This document shows, piece after piece, positions 23,801-35,000 of a DNA stretch of 64,000 nt. Below the pieces are notes generated by a model. It was given only the letters and a program-made list of their open reading frames with translations. It made no database searches and was not told the DNA's origin. Positions within the stretch are counted from its first letter, which is position 1. Each line of letters begins with the position of its first letter. Both the position numbers and the translations under genes were made by a program. This DNA comes from Alopecurus myosuroides (lineage: Eukaryota > Streptophyta > Magnoliopsida > Poales > Poaceae). The DNA lies in assembly GCA_028641055.1 (NCBI GenBank), contig CM054062.1, positions 18,285,639 through 18,349,638 of the forward strand. The letters run 5' to 3'.

Positions 23801-25094
23801 CGGTGCGGGTGGCTCACCTTGGTGTCCGCCGTTGAAGGAGGAGCGGGGAAACGGCGGTTGGTCGAGGGAGCGGCCGCTGCCGTGTGCAGCCCCGGCGAGC
23901 TCTTGCCGGCGACGGCGCGGCCGGCTCGAGCCTCCTCCCGCCTCCGAGTCTTCAGGGAAACTGGAGGTGGATGGTAGCTGGTTCCATTCCCGGGGTCAGT
24001 TGCCCCTCGAGGTGACCGGAGATGGAAGGTGGCGGTGGTGATCTACGGTGGTTTCTGACGGAGATGCAGAGGTTCAGAGACTGAAGGCGTTCGGGTGGGG
24101 GAAGGAGAAGAAGAAGTGGCGGCGCTAGGGTTCTAGGTTAGCAGCAGAGGGATCGGTGGTGAGTGCTTGTTTTATGGTGGCAGGTGATCGTGTACGGCAG
24201 CACATCGAGCGAGGGAGGGATTGATCGGATGGTGGTTTTGGTGTTCGTACAGGGTGACGTTGGCAGGAGGAAGAAGACAGAAAAGATAGAGGGGTATGGG
24301 CCAGCAGGTTTGGTGGGCTTTGGGGAAAAAATTGAGAGGATGGGGTTGGGCTGGTTCCCACTCCTCTCTCTTAGGCTTTATTTTTTCTATTAGTTGATTT
24401 TTTTGCAAAGAAGAAAAGAGAGAGATAGAGAAGGGTTAGGGTTTTATTTTTGGGTTTATAAATACATTTGGTTATTTTGCAAAACAGCACACATAACAGT
24501 AATGTTAATCAAAAAGTTAAATTGTTGATTTGATTTCTATTTTGTTATTTGAATTCCAAAATAAGGTTGGGGTGTTTAGTTGATAGTTAGATTTTTATTA
24601 TTTTGCAAAACAACAACAACAAGGTAGTTAAAAGGTAATTTCAACAACTTGAAAATAGTAATTGGATATTAATTGGTTAGGTGATTTTTCAAATAGGGTT
24701 TGGTTGGAAATTTGGAGTTAAACAAATTTTATTTAATAAGCCACAAGCAATTATACAACCTTATTGAAATTAGTTTGTTTGCCAAATTTTAATTTTTCAA
24801 ACCCATATTGAGATATGATAAATAAGATTGATTGGATTTGAATGTTTGGAATTTGCCATTAGGGTTTTTAATAACAGGGAAATTTGTATTAACAAACAAT
24901 TTGATTTAGAACAACTGCAAACTATTTGAAAACAAAGGAGTTGTTATAGTTTGCAATTGCTAACTTGGAAATTTTGAGCAAGGTGTGAAAGTTTTAATTG
25001 ATTTGAAATTTCCAGTTGTGATGCAAACATGGTGCAATGCAATGTGATGCATATGATGCAAACAAAACAAACAGGTAACACCACAGGTGTTACA
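20829..25094 (-). repeat. LARD 3' LTR (4266 bp)
   Basis: Plus-strand ends are TGTGACGCCCCGAG and CAGGTGTTACA. It contains an AT-rich part (22800-23330, 24470-25060) and a GC-rich part (23400-24100) that produces several overlapping ORFs in many frames. None shows a domain, and all recur in the other LTR. There is no convincing polypurine tract next to it at 25095. Confidence 0.93.
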
Positions 25095-25572
25095 GACGAC
25101 ACCACTAACAAGGGATTGCGCCCTCGCAATCCACCTGCTAACCCGGGAGGGGAAAGAAGTTCGACTATCGATTCTTCGTGCTTCCAGTTGATCTCCTCGA
25201 CACCACTAACAAGGGATTCTTGCTCGGAGTGACGACGATGTTCTTCCACCAGGAATCTTCCGATGATCGAACCTATTAGGTTAAGGGCTCAGAAAAACGT
25301 CCACCCACGTAGGATCCTAACACTTTGAAAGATTGAGTACGAGAGCAGACTCCAAAACAAATAAGATGGGAGGGGAAATAGAATATGGATAAGGAGAAAA
25401 CAAGAATCCTATTGAGATGTTTTTCCAAAATAGTTTAGCAGAAATAGTTTTCGACACTCTAGAAACAACGACCGTTAGCGAGGTTATCCTACAGGCTTTG
25501 CGGACCCGTTGCTTCGATAACCATTCGTATCGAAACAATCTCGGGAATCGGAACCAAGGCTCTGATACCATT
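25095..25572 (-). other. LARD internal domain (478 bp, non-coding)
   Basis: It holds the PBS at its right end and no coding sequence. A 20-bp motif beginning GACACCACTAACAAGG occurs twice (about 25100 and 25199), 100 bp apart. Confidence 0.8.
25558..25570 (-). other. Primer binding site, initiator tRNA-Met
   Basis: The minus strand reads TGGTATCAGAGCC two bases inside the LTR. It is complementary to the 3' end of plant initiator methionine tRNA, the commonest plant PBS. Confidence 0.9.
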
Positions 25573-28500
25573 TGTGACGCCCCGAGATCGGGCACTATGC
25601 AGATTTCAGCATTCCCGCCAAATCCGCATAATAACCGATTCCAGGTTGCCATTTATGATAACATTACAATAGTTCACGAATATTCCACAATTACAACAGC
25701 AACAGATAGATACAAGATGACTCGAACGAGCCAGGGTTACAACTGATACATTACAAAGATCCAAATAACAGCGGAAGAAACAAACGTCCGGCTACGGACA
25801 AGATCCAAATTGGACTAAGAGTCCTGAAGATAACCGAGAGCGTCCAATCCCTGCCCAGGCCAAGCTGGAGGGATTCCCAAGCTAATGTCGTCAGACTTCA
25901 AACCTGTTGACTGCAAGTTGGAATTTGCAGCCACGAAAGAGATTCGTGGGTCAGTACGGTTAAGTACTGGCAAGGGGGATACAACCCATACTCACAAGAA
26001 TACCGGCGTAGCCAATCATCACAAGATACAAATACTTTAGGATCAACGGAAAGGAAGGGGTTATTGCAAATAAGCGACAGCAGGCTGCACTAACCAACTA
26101 CAGAGATTCTATCACTTCCGACTAACAGAAAGGAGATAAGATCGAGTAATAGTAACCAACTGAAAGATAACTTCCAAACAAACCCATCCTGGATCTCGCC
26201 CCTTATCCGAAGAAGCAATCCGAGGATAACTCACACAGTTGAGTTAATGATGGTTCAGATTATTGTGTCAATAAGCCTATTACTAGTCAAGTTGTTAATC
26301 ATTGGGTGAAAGGTTGTTATTCATTAGGTTTAAGTTGTCCTGAGTACTTGTTAGCCAGTACTTTCACCAAGTAATCCATAACCGCGGAAAACACGGCTTC
26401 TCGAGAAGATTTACCCTGCAGGGGTGCACCATAGTAACCGTACACGCAAGAATAACCCGCCAGATGGGGAGCTAACCCACCAAGCGAGGTACTCTACACA
26501 ACCAACCCTTCTTCGCATCAAGCCCAAAGCACCGCGTGCTGTGCGTGCGCGGCTAATCGAGCCCCACGAAGAAAAGGGGACCCTCATAGCACTGGAAGAC
26601 CACGCCGCCCTAAATGCCGACTACGAAAGTTCCACCCTGGCGCCAAGGGTTCGTACCTGCATATGATGCAGCAAATGGAACACCCGAACTAGTACGGCGA
26701 TTTGGACGAGATGCGAATCGAGTCAGTTGAGGGGGGCGCCCATACTCGCTTCCCACATGCGGGTAGTGCGCTCATCATGGATCGGTAGACAAGACCCTTT
26801 TCCTATTAGGGTCGACACTAGCGGGCCTCAAAACCTCAAAGGGCCTCCCGCCGGTGCCTTATCATGAAATTTATTATTAAGCAGTAACAGTAGCATGATT
26901 GGTTGATTGATTAAACATCGAGCCCCCAGAACATAACGGAGTAGTAACAGAAAGTAACGGGTGACATACTCGAGCAAAACAACCCTAAGCATGATAGTAA
27001 GACACGGGCAACAAACAATGGTTATAGGTAGGGAGGTGAGGCAATATCAAGGTTAAGGGATTCATGTGATGGGTTCGCAACAGAAACAACTACTAATAAG
27101 GCTAGCAGAAAGGAATCAACGGAAAGAATCGGTAACAAGTGATGAAAGGCAGCCATATGGCAGCAAGTGAGTATACTTGCCTGAGATCCCGCAAGGTAGC
27201 AGAACTTGTCGTTGCTCACATCATCTCAACGTCCTATCCGGGAATAAGCAACGAACCTCGAACAAACACCGGATGCAACAATTACTACTACGGCAAAAGA
27301 TCCAGCATGATCAAGATATGGATGCATGACAAGTTTAAAGATGCATAAAGGTAAACTAGTTGACAAGATGAACAATTTAAATGGACCCATATGCAATTTG
27401 AGTTGCATATGAACAGCCCAGGAATTATGGTTGAAACAATTGTTTTCCAACTAACCAATAGGTGAAAGTGGATTAGCATGATGCATGGATGCTGATGATA
27501 ACAAGATAACAACAAATAACAATAATAGGTGCAAAGGAAAAGGAAGAAAACAAGTTTGGAAATTATTTATTAAGTTTGGAAAATTTGGTTACTTAAACAT
27601 GTCACACAAACAATTGTTGTTTTCATCAAGTTAAAGTGTCCAAAACAAATAACAAAGTTGATATTTGAAAAGAACATCAAATTTTAGTTGGATTACATGT
27701 TTCACATTTTGAAATTGGAATTAGGATTATTTAATTATGAATTAAACAATATTAAACAATTTTTAATTGAATTAAACAAGATTTAAATTTTTTAGGCAAT
27801 TTAAATTATTCAAACCAGGAAACAAAATTTATATTTGAAAAGGTTATTCAAAATGGTATGGAAAACATATTTTATTTGCCTTATTTGGAATTAGTATGAA
27901 TTAGTTATGGATTTTAGCAAATTACCATTGGATTATTTGAATTCAAATTGAAATTGCATTTTGAAAATTCAAAACAGGAAACAAAAGGTACCAAAAGATA
28001 GATAATTTAATTTGGATCAGTGCACATATTTTACTTTTAATTTTTGGAGTTATAAAACAATTTTTATTGGCATTTTGGTTCTAGGGGCCAATCTGCAATT
28101 TTTAAAGGACCTTGATTAACAAAAACGTGCAGGAAAACAATTGTTACCGCGGGGCTAGCCAGCCAGAGGCGCTGACGAGCGGGCCCCGGGTACACGCTGG
28201 CGGTTGCGCGGCCAGGTGGCATACTAGGCCACCGACGGGTGGGCCTCTGCCCCTGCGCAGAAGGAAAACCAGAAAAAGAAAAGGGTGTGCGTGTGCCCGT
28301 GGGGGTTTGATCCCAGGATCGATGGCTCGCGCGCGCGCGCAAGGGACAGTAACCAAAGTGCTATCGATGCATTTGTGATACAGAGAGTGTTCGCGTCCTT
28401 TTGAATAGATTTTCCGAGAGGTAACTGCCCTGACGAAACTGACGGACAGGAACTTGCTCGAGCAGGCACGGATGCGGTGGTTCAACGACGATCACCACGG

Positions 28501-29840
28501 CTCGATGGCCGGATCGCAGAGCAGAACGGAGGGAGGAAGGAAGGAGCGGTGCGGGTGGCTCACCTTGGTGTCCGCCGTTGAAGGAGGAGCGGGGAAACGG
28601 CGGTTGGTCGAGGGAGCGGCCGCTGCCGTGTGCAGCCCCGGCGAGCTCTTGCCGGCGACGGCGCGGCCGGCTCGAGCCTCCTCCCGCCTCCGAGTCTTCA
28701 GGGAAACTGGAGGTGGATGGTAGCTGGTTCCATTCCCGGGGTCAGTTGCCCCTCGAGGTGACCGGAGATGGAAGGTGGCGGTGGTGATCTACGGTGGTTT
28801 CTGACGGAGATGCAGAGGTTCAGAGACTGAAGGCGTTCGGGTGGGGGAAGGAGAAGAAGAAGTGGCGGCGCTAGGGTTCTAGGTTAGCAGCAGAGGGATC
28901 GGTGGTGAGTGCTTGTTTTATGGTGGCAGGTGATCGTGTACGGCAGCACATCGAGCGAGGGAGGGATTGATCGGATGGTGGTTTTGGTGTTCGTACAGGG
29001 TGACGTTGGCAGGAGGAAGAAGACAGAAAAGATAGAGGGGTATGGGCCAGCAGGTTTGGTGGGCTTTGGGGAAAAAATTGAGAGGATGGGGTTGGGCTGG
29101 TTCCCTCTCCTCTCTCTTAGGCTTTATTTTTTCTATTAGTTGATTTTTTTGCAAAGAAGAAAAGAGAGAGATAGAGAAGGGTTAGGGTTTTATTTTTGGG
29201 TTTATAAATACATTTGGTTATTTTGCAAAACAGCACACATAACAGTAATGTTAATCAAAAAGTTAAATTGTTGATTTGATTTCTATTTTGTTATTTGAAT
29301 TCCAAAATAAGGTTGGGGTGTTTAGTTGATAGTTAGATTTTTATTATTTTGCAAAACAACAACAACAAGGTAGTTAAAAGGTAATTTCAACAACTTGAAA
29401 ATAGTAATTGGATATTAATTGGTTAGGTGATTTTTCAAATAGGGTTTGGTTGGAAATTTGGAGTTAAACAAATTTTATTTAATAAGCCACAAGCAATTAT
29501 ACAACCTTATTGAAATTAGTTTGTTTGCCAAATTTTAATTTTTCAAACCCATATTGAGATATGATAAATAAGATTGATTGGATTTGAATGTTTGGAATTT
29601 GCCATTAGGGTTTTTAATAACAGGGAAATTTGTATTAACAAACAATTTGATTTAGAACAACTGCAAACTATTTGAAAACAAAGGAGTTGTTATAGTTTGC
29701 AATTGCTAACTTGGAAATTTTGAGCAAGGTGTGAAAGTTTTAATTGATTTGAAATTTCCAGTTGTGATGCAAACATGGTGCAATGCAATGTGATGCATAT
29801 GATGCAAACAAAACAAACAGGTAACACCACAGGTGTTACA
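25573..29840 (-). repeat. LARD 5' LTR (4268 bp)
   Basis: It has the same ends as 20829-25094. Among the differences are a 2-bp CG insertion in the GCGCGC run near 28330 and single substitutions near 25866, 26079, 26560 and 29106. Confidence 0.93.
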
Positions 29841-30929
29841 ATAACCAAACACGAGGTAAATTCGATTAATATTGCTTGTACCTTTGTCCAGTCCCCAAGT
29901 TCCGAGTGAGTTCATTCATGACTTGCTCGGGACTTTTATTATACCAATGTCTGATAACTGTGCTCTTATACCTGACTAATGCTTTTTTAACATCCATGCA
30001 GTCTTTCGTGACTCAATACGAGGAGAAACTTGCGGACGCCGCCAAGCTCATTGAAAAGGAGATATCTTTACGTGAAGCAGCCGAGGCTGAAGCCAGGAGG
30101 AATAGGCAATTAATGAAGAAGTACCGAAGAAGGGCTCACCAAGCCGAAGATGACCTGACAAGCCTTTCCGTCGAAATATCTGATACCTATCGTTCTTTGC
30201 TTGGTACGCTTCCTTCTCCGGGTTTATCCTTTTGACAAACAGCAAAAAATTTCCAACTTATATCTTCATTTTACTTCAGGCCCGGACGAAGCCATGCCGG
30301 ATGAAGATGACATTGCCAAGCTGAAAACCATAAAGAGTGTTATCCGGCAGCTATGTGCCGGAACCAGATGGATCCTTGACGAGTTGCGGTGTCCGGGTAG
30401 AGGACATGTTGATCTGAAGAGGCTGTTGGACGCCCTATCCACTATTCCCGAGTGGATTCGGGACTGGAAGCGCTCATCTTGCCGGGTTGGAGTGACCCGG
30501 GGGCTTGCACTTGCGAAAGCTTATCTCCCCAAGCTCGAGCTAGCGAGGCTTATGGGCGGCTTCCCAGAGTTCAAGCTTGACGGATCCAAGTTTTCAGTAA
30601 AGGATTTTCAGGCCGTCCAGAAGGAGGTCCGTTACCCGGCCAGCGTAATTGCTGATGAACTGGATATTAACATACTTGTTCCAGCATATGATTCTGCCGA
30701 TAAAGTAATTAAGTCGGATCTTCCTGAGCCGTATGACATGCTGGCTCGGTGGAAGGAGGAAGCTGCTGCGATAAGGGCGGAGGCTGCCAAGAAGCAAGCT
30801 GAAGCCGGCTCTGCTCCTGCTGCCTCAACACCAGTCGGTCCGCCCCCTGCAGGGGCTGGCACCGCCGATCCAGGTGCTGCTGCTACCACCAATGATGGCA
30901 AGGGTAAGGCCAAGATGGACGCCGAGTGA

Positions 30930-32039
30930 TATATGGTTTCCAATGCCTCTTCTTAAGCGCCAGTCGGTCAACATACTTTTTGAAACAGTCATATTTTGGG
31001 CGGTGCGCCTGTGCACCTTTGATATTTTTTCACCAGCATTTTGTAATGCACGCTAAGGCCTTGATATACTCGATGCCTGTTCCGGCCTTTTTAAGTTTAA
31101 GCTCATCTGTTCTCGATATCTGGTTTTATTTATTATTCCTTTTGTGAAAACTCAATTTCCGGGTCTCATGGGTATTGACAAGCGGATTTTGCTTCAAAGT
31201 CCCCAAGTCCCCAAGACTCGGATGTTTGGATTTTTGCAACTATACAAGTAAGCCAGTTTTTCTCTTTTCAAGATTTCAAGCTACCGGGCCCGGATTGCCG
31301 AGTCTAGGACACTTGATCTTGAAAAGGGAACAAAATGCTTATTGCTATTTTCACAAAGATCCACAAGTTGTTTCACATAGGTTTTGAAGTTATGCTTAAT
31401 AGTCATTGAGTTTCCAGCTATTCAGCCTTGTACTCTGCATAACTTGTGGTTTAGATTACCCTTTTGACTGTCTTGTACTGTAAGCCGGCTTTCGCGTGGA
31501 TACCATGTTGTTACATCAATACGAAGACGTAGCCAGCCAATCCCCGTCGGGTTTCATGACTAACTGCCATCGTAAGCGAACAAATCATGCCACTTTAATG
31601 CGAGTCACATCGAGCTTAAGTAAGAGTAGCCAAGAAATTTGGACTTCTTTGTCCGGTTATAAGATTGTAGCCGTACTCGTTTGCAAGTAATCGGCCCTTA
31701 TAACTCATAGGCATCATGGCCGGGTCTTTGAGTTTGCAACTGTGCTATTTAAGCGACCAGCCCCCAAGACCTAGATATACGCATCGTACTGAGAATACAT
31801 AACCTGATAACAACCATCTCTTTTCTCGATAACCACCTCTTTACTTGATATGAAAAACTGATAACAACCATCTCTTTTCTTGATAACCATCTCTTTACTT
31901 GATATGAAAAATGTAGGTCAGCAAGCCGCCTCATTAAAAACCCGTCCAGTCCCCAAAGGTACCCTGGATAGGAAAAGAGTACGTCAGAAAACCTGCTGCC
32001 TATTACATCGTGCAATTCCACTTGCCAATATAGTCTTTA
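30930..32039. other. Convergent intergenic region in Tat-2
   Basis: It lies between the 3' ends of the antisense gene (30929) and pol (32040). It holds no gene. It contains PPT-like GTCCCCAAG motifs (31199, 31952) and a 54-bp tandem duplication (31804-31911) starting CTGATAACAACCATCTC. Both transcripts must end here or overlap. Confidence 0.7.
31804..31911. repeat. 54-bp tandem duplication
   Basis: Two adjacent copies begin CTGATAACAACCATCTC at 31804 and 31858 and end TGATATGAAAAA. They differ at about two or three positions. Confidence 0.85.
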
Positions 32040-35000
32040 CTAAGTATAATACGGACGCAGCTGAGCCACGTTCCATGGTCTATCTCTTTCTTGCATAGAT
32101 GAAGTGGTGTGTGCCGACTCTTTCCTTGCATCTATCAAATAATATGATCCGTTATGCAGGCTCCGGCTTATGATAAATGGTCCTTCCCATGGTGGTGATA
32201 ATTTGTGTTTTCCTTCGTTTGACTGTACCAGACGCAGAACCAAGTCTCCTTCCTGGAATACCCGGGTCTTCACACGCCGGCTATGATACCTCCGTAGATC
32301 TTGCTGATATATGGCTGACCTTTCCAGGGCTTGTTCTCTTTGCTCTTCTAACATATCTACGGCGTCCTGCCGGGTTTTTTCGTTCTCTACTTCGACGTAA
32401 GCTGATACTCTAGGCGAATCGTGAATAACGTCACTCGGTAACACTGCTTCCGCACCATAGACCATGAAGAAGGGTGTCATCTGAGTGGATCTGTTAGGTG
32501 TAGAGTTGATACCCCAAACCACAGAAGGAAGTTCCTCGACCCATGCACCAGCAGCCCTGACACAGGGAACTCGCAATCGTGGTTTTAATCCGCGAAGCAA
32601 TTCTTGGTTTGCCCTCTCCACTTGTCCATTGGCCTGGGGATGAGCCACCGATGCCACATCGAGCCGGATTCCATTGTTGCCACAAAACTTCTCCATCTCA
32701 CCAAGGGACATGTTGGTTCCATTGTCGGTAATTATGCTGTGGGGGTACCCAAACCGGTAGATAATCCTTTTCAGGAACTTGACTGCTGTAGCTGCTTCGC
32801 AATTAGTAACTGGCATAACCTCAACCCACTTGGTAAACTTATCAATAGCCACCAAAAGATGTGTCTTCTTGCATGGTGACATATGGAAGGGGCCAACCAT
32901 GTCCATACCCCAGACGGCAAACGGCCAAGTTAACGGGATAGTCCGCAACTCCATAGCCGGCACATGGGTTTGGCGAGCGTACCTTTGACATCCGTCACAC
33001 CTTGCTACCAATCGCTCCGCATCCGCTAGGGCCGTGAGCCAGAAAAACCCGTGTCGATAAGCTTTAGCCACAAGAGACCTTGTGGACGCATGATGTCCGC
33101 AGTCGCCTTCATGGATTTCCTTGAGAATCTGTCTGCCTTCTTCCGGCGCTACGCAGCGCAAAAAGACTCCTGCTGCACTTCTCTTGTACAATTCCCCATT
33201 GATGATAGAATATCCCTTTGCTCGCCTCAAGATTTGCCTTGCTAATACCTCCTGTTGTGGTAACTCGCCTCGTGATAGGTAGGCCAAAAACGGTTCTGTC
33301 CACTCGGGAATAGTACGTACAGTGGCTACGAGTCCTGAATCCGGGTCTTGATTTGCCAATTCCTCCTCTGACTCGATTTTAACTGATGGTCGCCATAATT
33401 CGTCCAGGAAAACGTTAGGTGGAACCGGCTCTCTGCGCGAGCCGAGTCTGGCGAGGGCGTCGGCTGCCTCATTCTTTCTTCTGTCTATATGCTCCACCTC
33501 ATACCCGGAAAAACATCCTGCGACCCTATCAACTTCCCTGCGGTATGCTGCCATAGTTGCGTCCTTTCTATCCCACGTTCCTGACACCTGCTGTACCACA
33601 AGGTCCGAATCTCCGAAGCATCGTATCCTCTTGATGTTCATCTCTTTGGCTACCTTTAAGCCATGCAATAGGGCCTCATACTCGGCCACGTTGTTGGAAC
33701 AGTCGAAGTGAATTTGTAGCACGTAACTCAATTTGTCTCCTTTGGGTGATGTTAGCACCACCCCAGCTCCTGATCCCTCGTACTGCTTTGATCCGTCGAA
33801 GTGCATGATCCATGACTCGGAATTTGGAACCGTTGTAGTCATGCCTGTATGTGTCCAGTCGTTAACGAAATCAATTAAAGCTTGAGATTTGATTGCTGAC
33901 CTGGGTTCGTAGTTGATATGATAATCCCCCATCTCTATCGCCCATTTGGCTATTCTTCCCGTCGCGTCCGAGTTTCTGATGATATCCGACATTGGTATTG
34001 AACTAACCACTGTTATGGGATGTTCTTGGAAATACGGCTTCAGCTTCCGGCTGGCCATAAAGACCCCGAACACCAACTTTTGCCAATGTGGATAGCGCTG
34101 CTTTGCTTCTGATAATACCTCGCTGACGTAATACACCGGCCTCTGAACCGGGTATCCTTTCCCATCCTCTTGGCGTTCCACAACGACTACCGCGCTGACG
34201 GCTCGGGGGCCAGCTGCCACATATAGTAACATAGGCTCTTTAGGACCCGGCGCCGCTAGTACTGGTGCTTCAGATAGCTGCTTCTTTAGTGCCTCAAATG
34301 CCTCGTCCGCCTCTTGATCCCACACGAACTTATCTGATTTCCGCAAGAGCCGGTACAAGGGTATTGCTTTTTCTCCGAGTCTGGATATGAATCGGCTCAA
34401 GGCTGCTACGCAGCCCGTGAGCTTTTGAACATGCTTCAAATTTTCCGGTTTTTTCAGACTCTGGATGGCCTTGATTTTATCCGGGTTTGCCTCGATTCCT
34501 CTCTCGGAAACTATGAATCCGAGTAATTTCCCAGCTGGAACTCCAAACACGCACTTCGTCGGGTTAAGCTTCATCTGGTACCTCCTCAAGTTTTTGAACG
34601 TCTCCTTTAGATCATCGATGAATGTCTCCGCCTTCCTAGTCTTGATGACCACGTCATCCACATAGGCATGGACGTTACGTCCGATTTGGTCCTCAAAGCA
34701 CTTTTGAATACACCGTTGGTAAGTTGCGCCAGCGTTCTTCAACCCAAACGTCATAGTTTTATAACAAAAGGCCCCAAAAGGGGTTATGAATGATGTTTTC
34801 TCCCAATCCTCCCTTTTGAGCTTAATCTGATGATACCCGGAATATGCGTCCAGGAAGCATAACAGATCGCTTCCAGCTACTGCGTCTATAATCTGATCTA
34901 TCCTTGGCAGCGCGAACGGATCCTTTGGGCAATGTTTGTTGAGACTCGTGAAGTCAATGCACATCCTCCACTCGTTGGTCTTTTTCATCACCAGAATCGG

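Larger units (their letters stand above)
20829..29840 (-). mobile_element. LARD-like LTR retrotransposon with giant LTRs
   Basis: Two almost identical direct repeats of about 4.27 kb flank a 478-bp interior, and the whole is bordered by the perfect duplication ATAAC (20824-20828, 29841-29845). The PBS for initiator Met-tRNA (TGGTATCAGAGCC on the minus strand) at 25570-25558 sets the orientation as minus. No gag or pol is present, so it must be moved by proteins of another element. LARDs such as barley Sukkula are the known class with long LTRs, but they usually have kilobases of interior. The LTRs differ at roughly a dozen positions by my reading, which indicates a recent insertion. Confidence 0.9.
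18707..30929 (+). pseudogene. Tat-2 antisense gene, six exons, broken by LARD insertion
   Basis: It starts at ATG 18707 (MAPKRQGKQPAPART) just after a likely 5' UTR intron. Predicted coding exons are 18707-19636, 19718-19802, 19889-20333, 20430-20828 joined to 29846-29855, 30002-30203 and 30280-30929. All introns are GT-AG and every phase joins, giving 907 codons including the TGA if the inserted element is ignored. Exon 1 carries the PF04195 (putative gypsy type transposon) domain. Exons 2-4 are Ser/Pro-rich and acidic. Exon 5 is a coiled coil (EEKLADAAKLIEKEISLREA). Exon 6 is a helical domain with an Ala/Pro-rich tail ending AKMDAE. The function is unknown; antisense ORFs are known in Tat-type elements such as maize Grande. 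The LARD at 20829-29840 now cuts exon 4, and read-through would stop at 20926-20928. Intron 1 is 81 bp and in frame, so it might be optional. Confidence 0.8.

Noticed and set aside
23368..24041. GC-rich ORFs in the LARD LTR, repeated at 28112-28787
   Set aside because: They overlap in several frames on both strands, have no domain and are duplicated only because they lie in LTRs.
25558..25570. tRNA gene
   Set aside because: Only the 13-base complement of a tRNA 3' end is present. It is a primer binding site beside an LTR.
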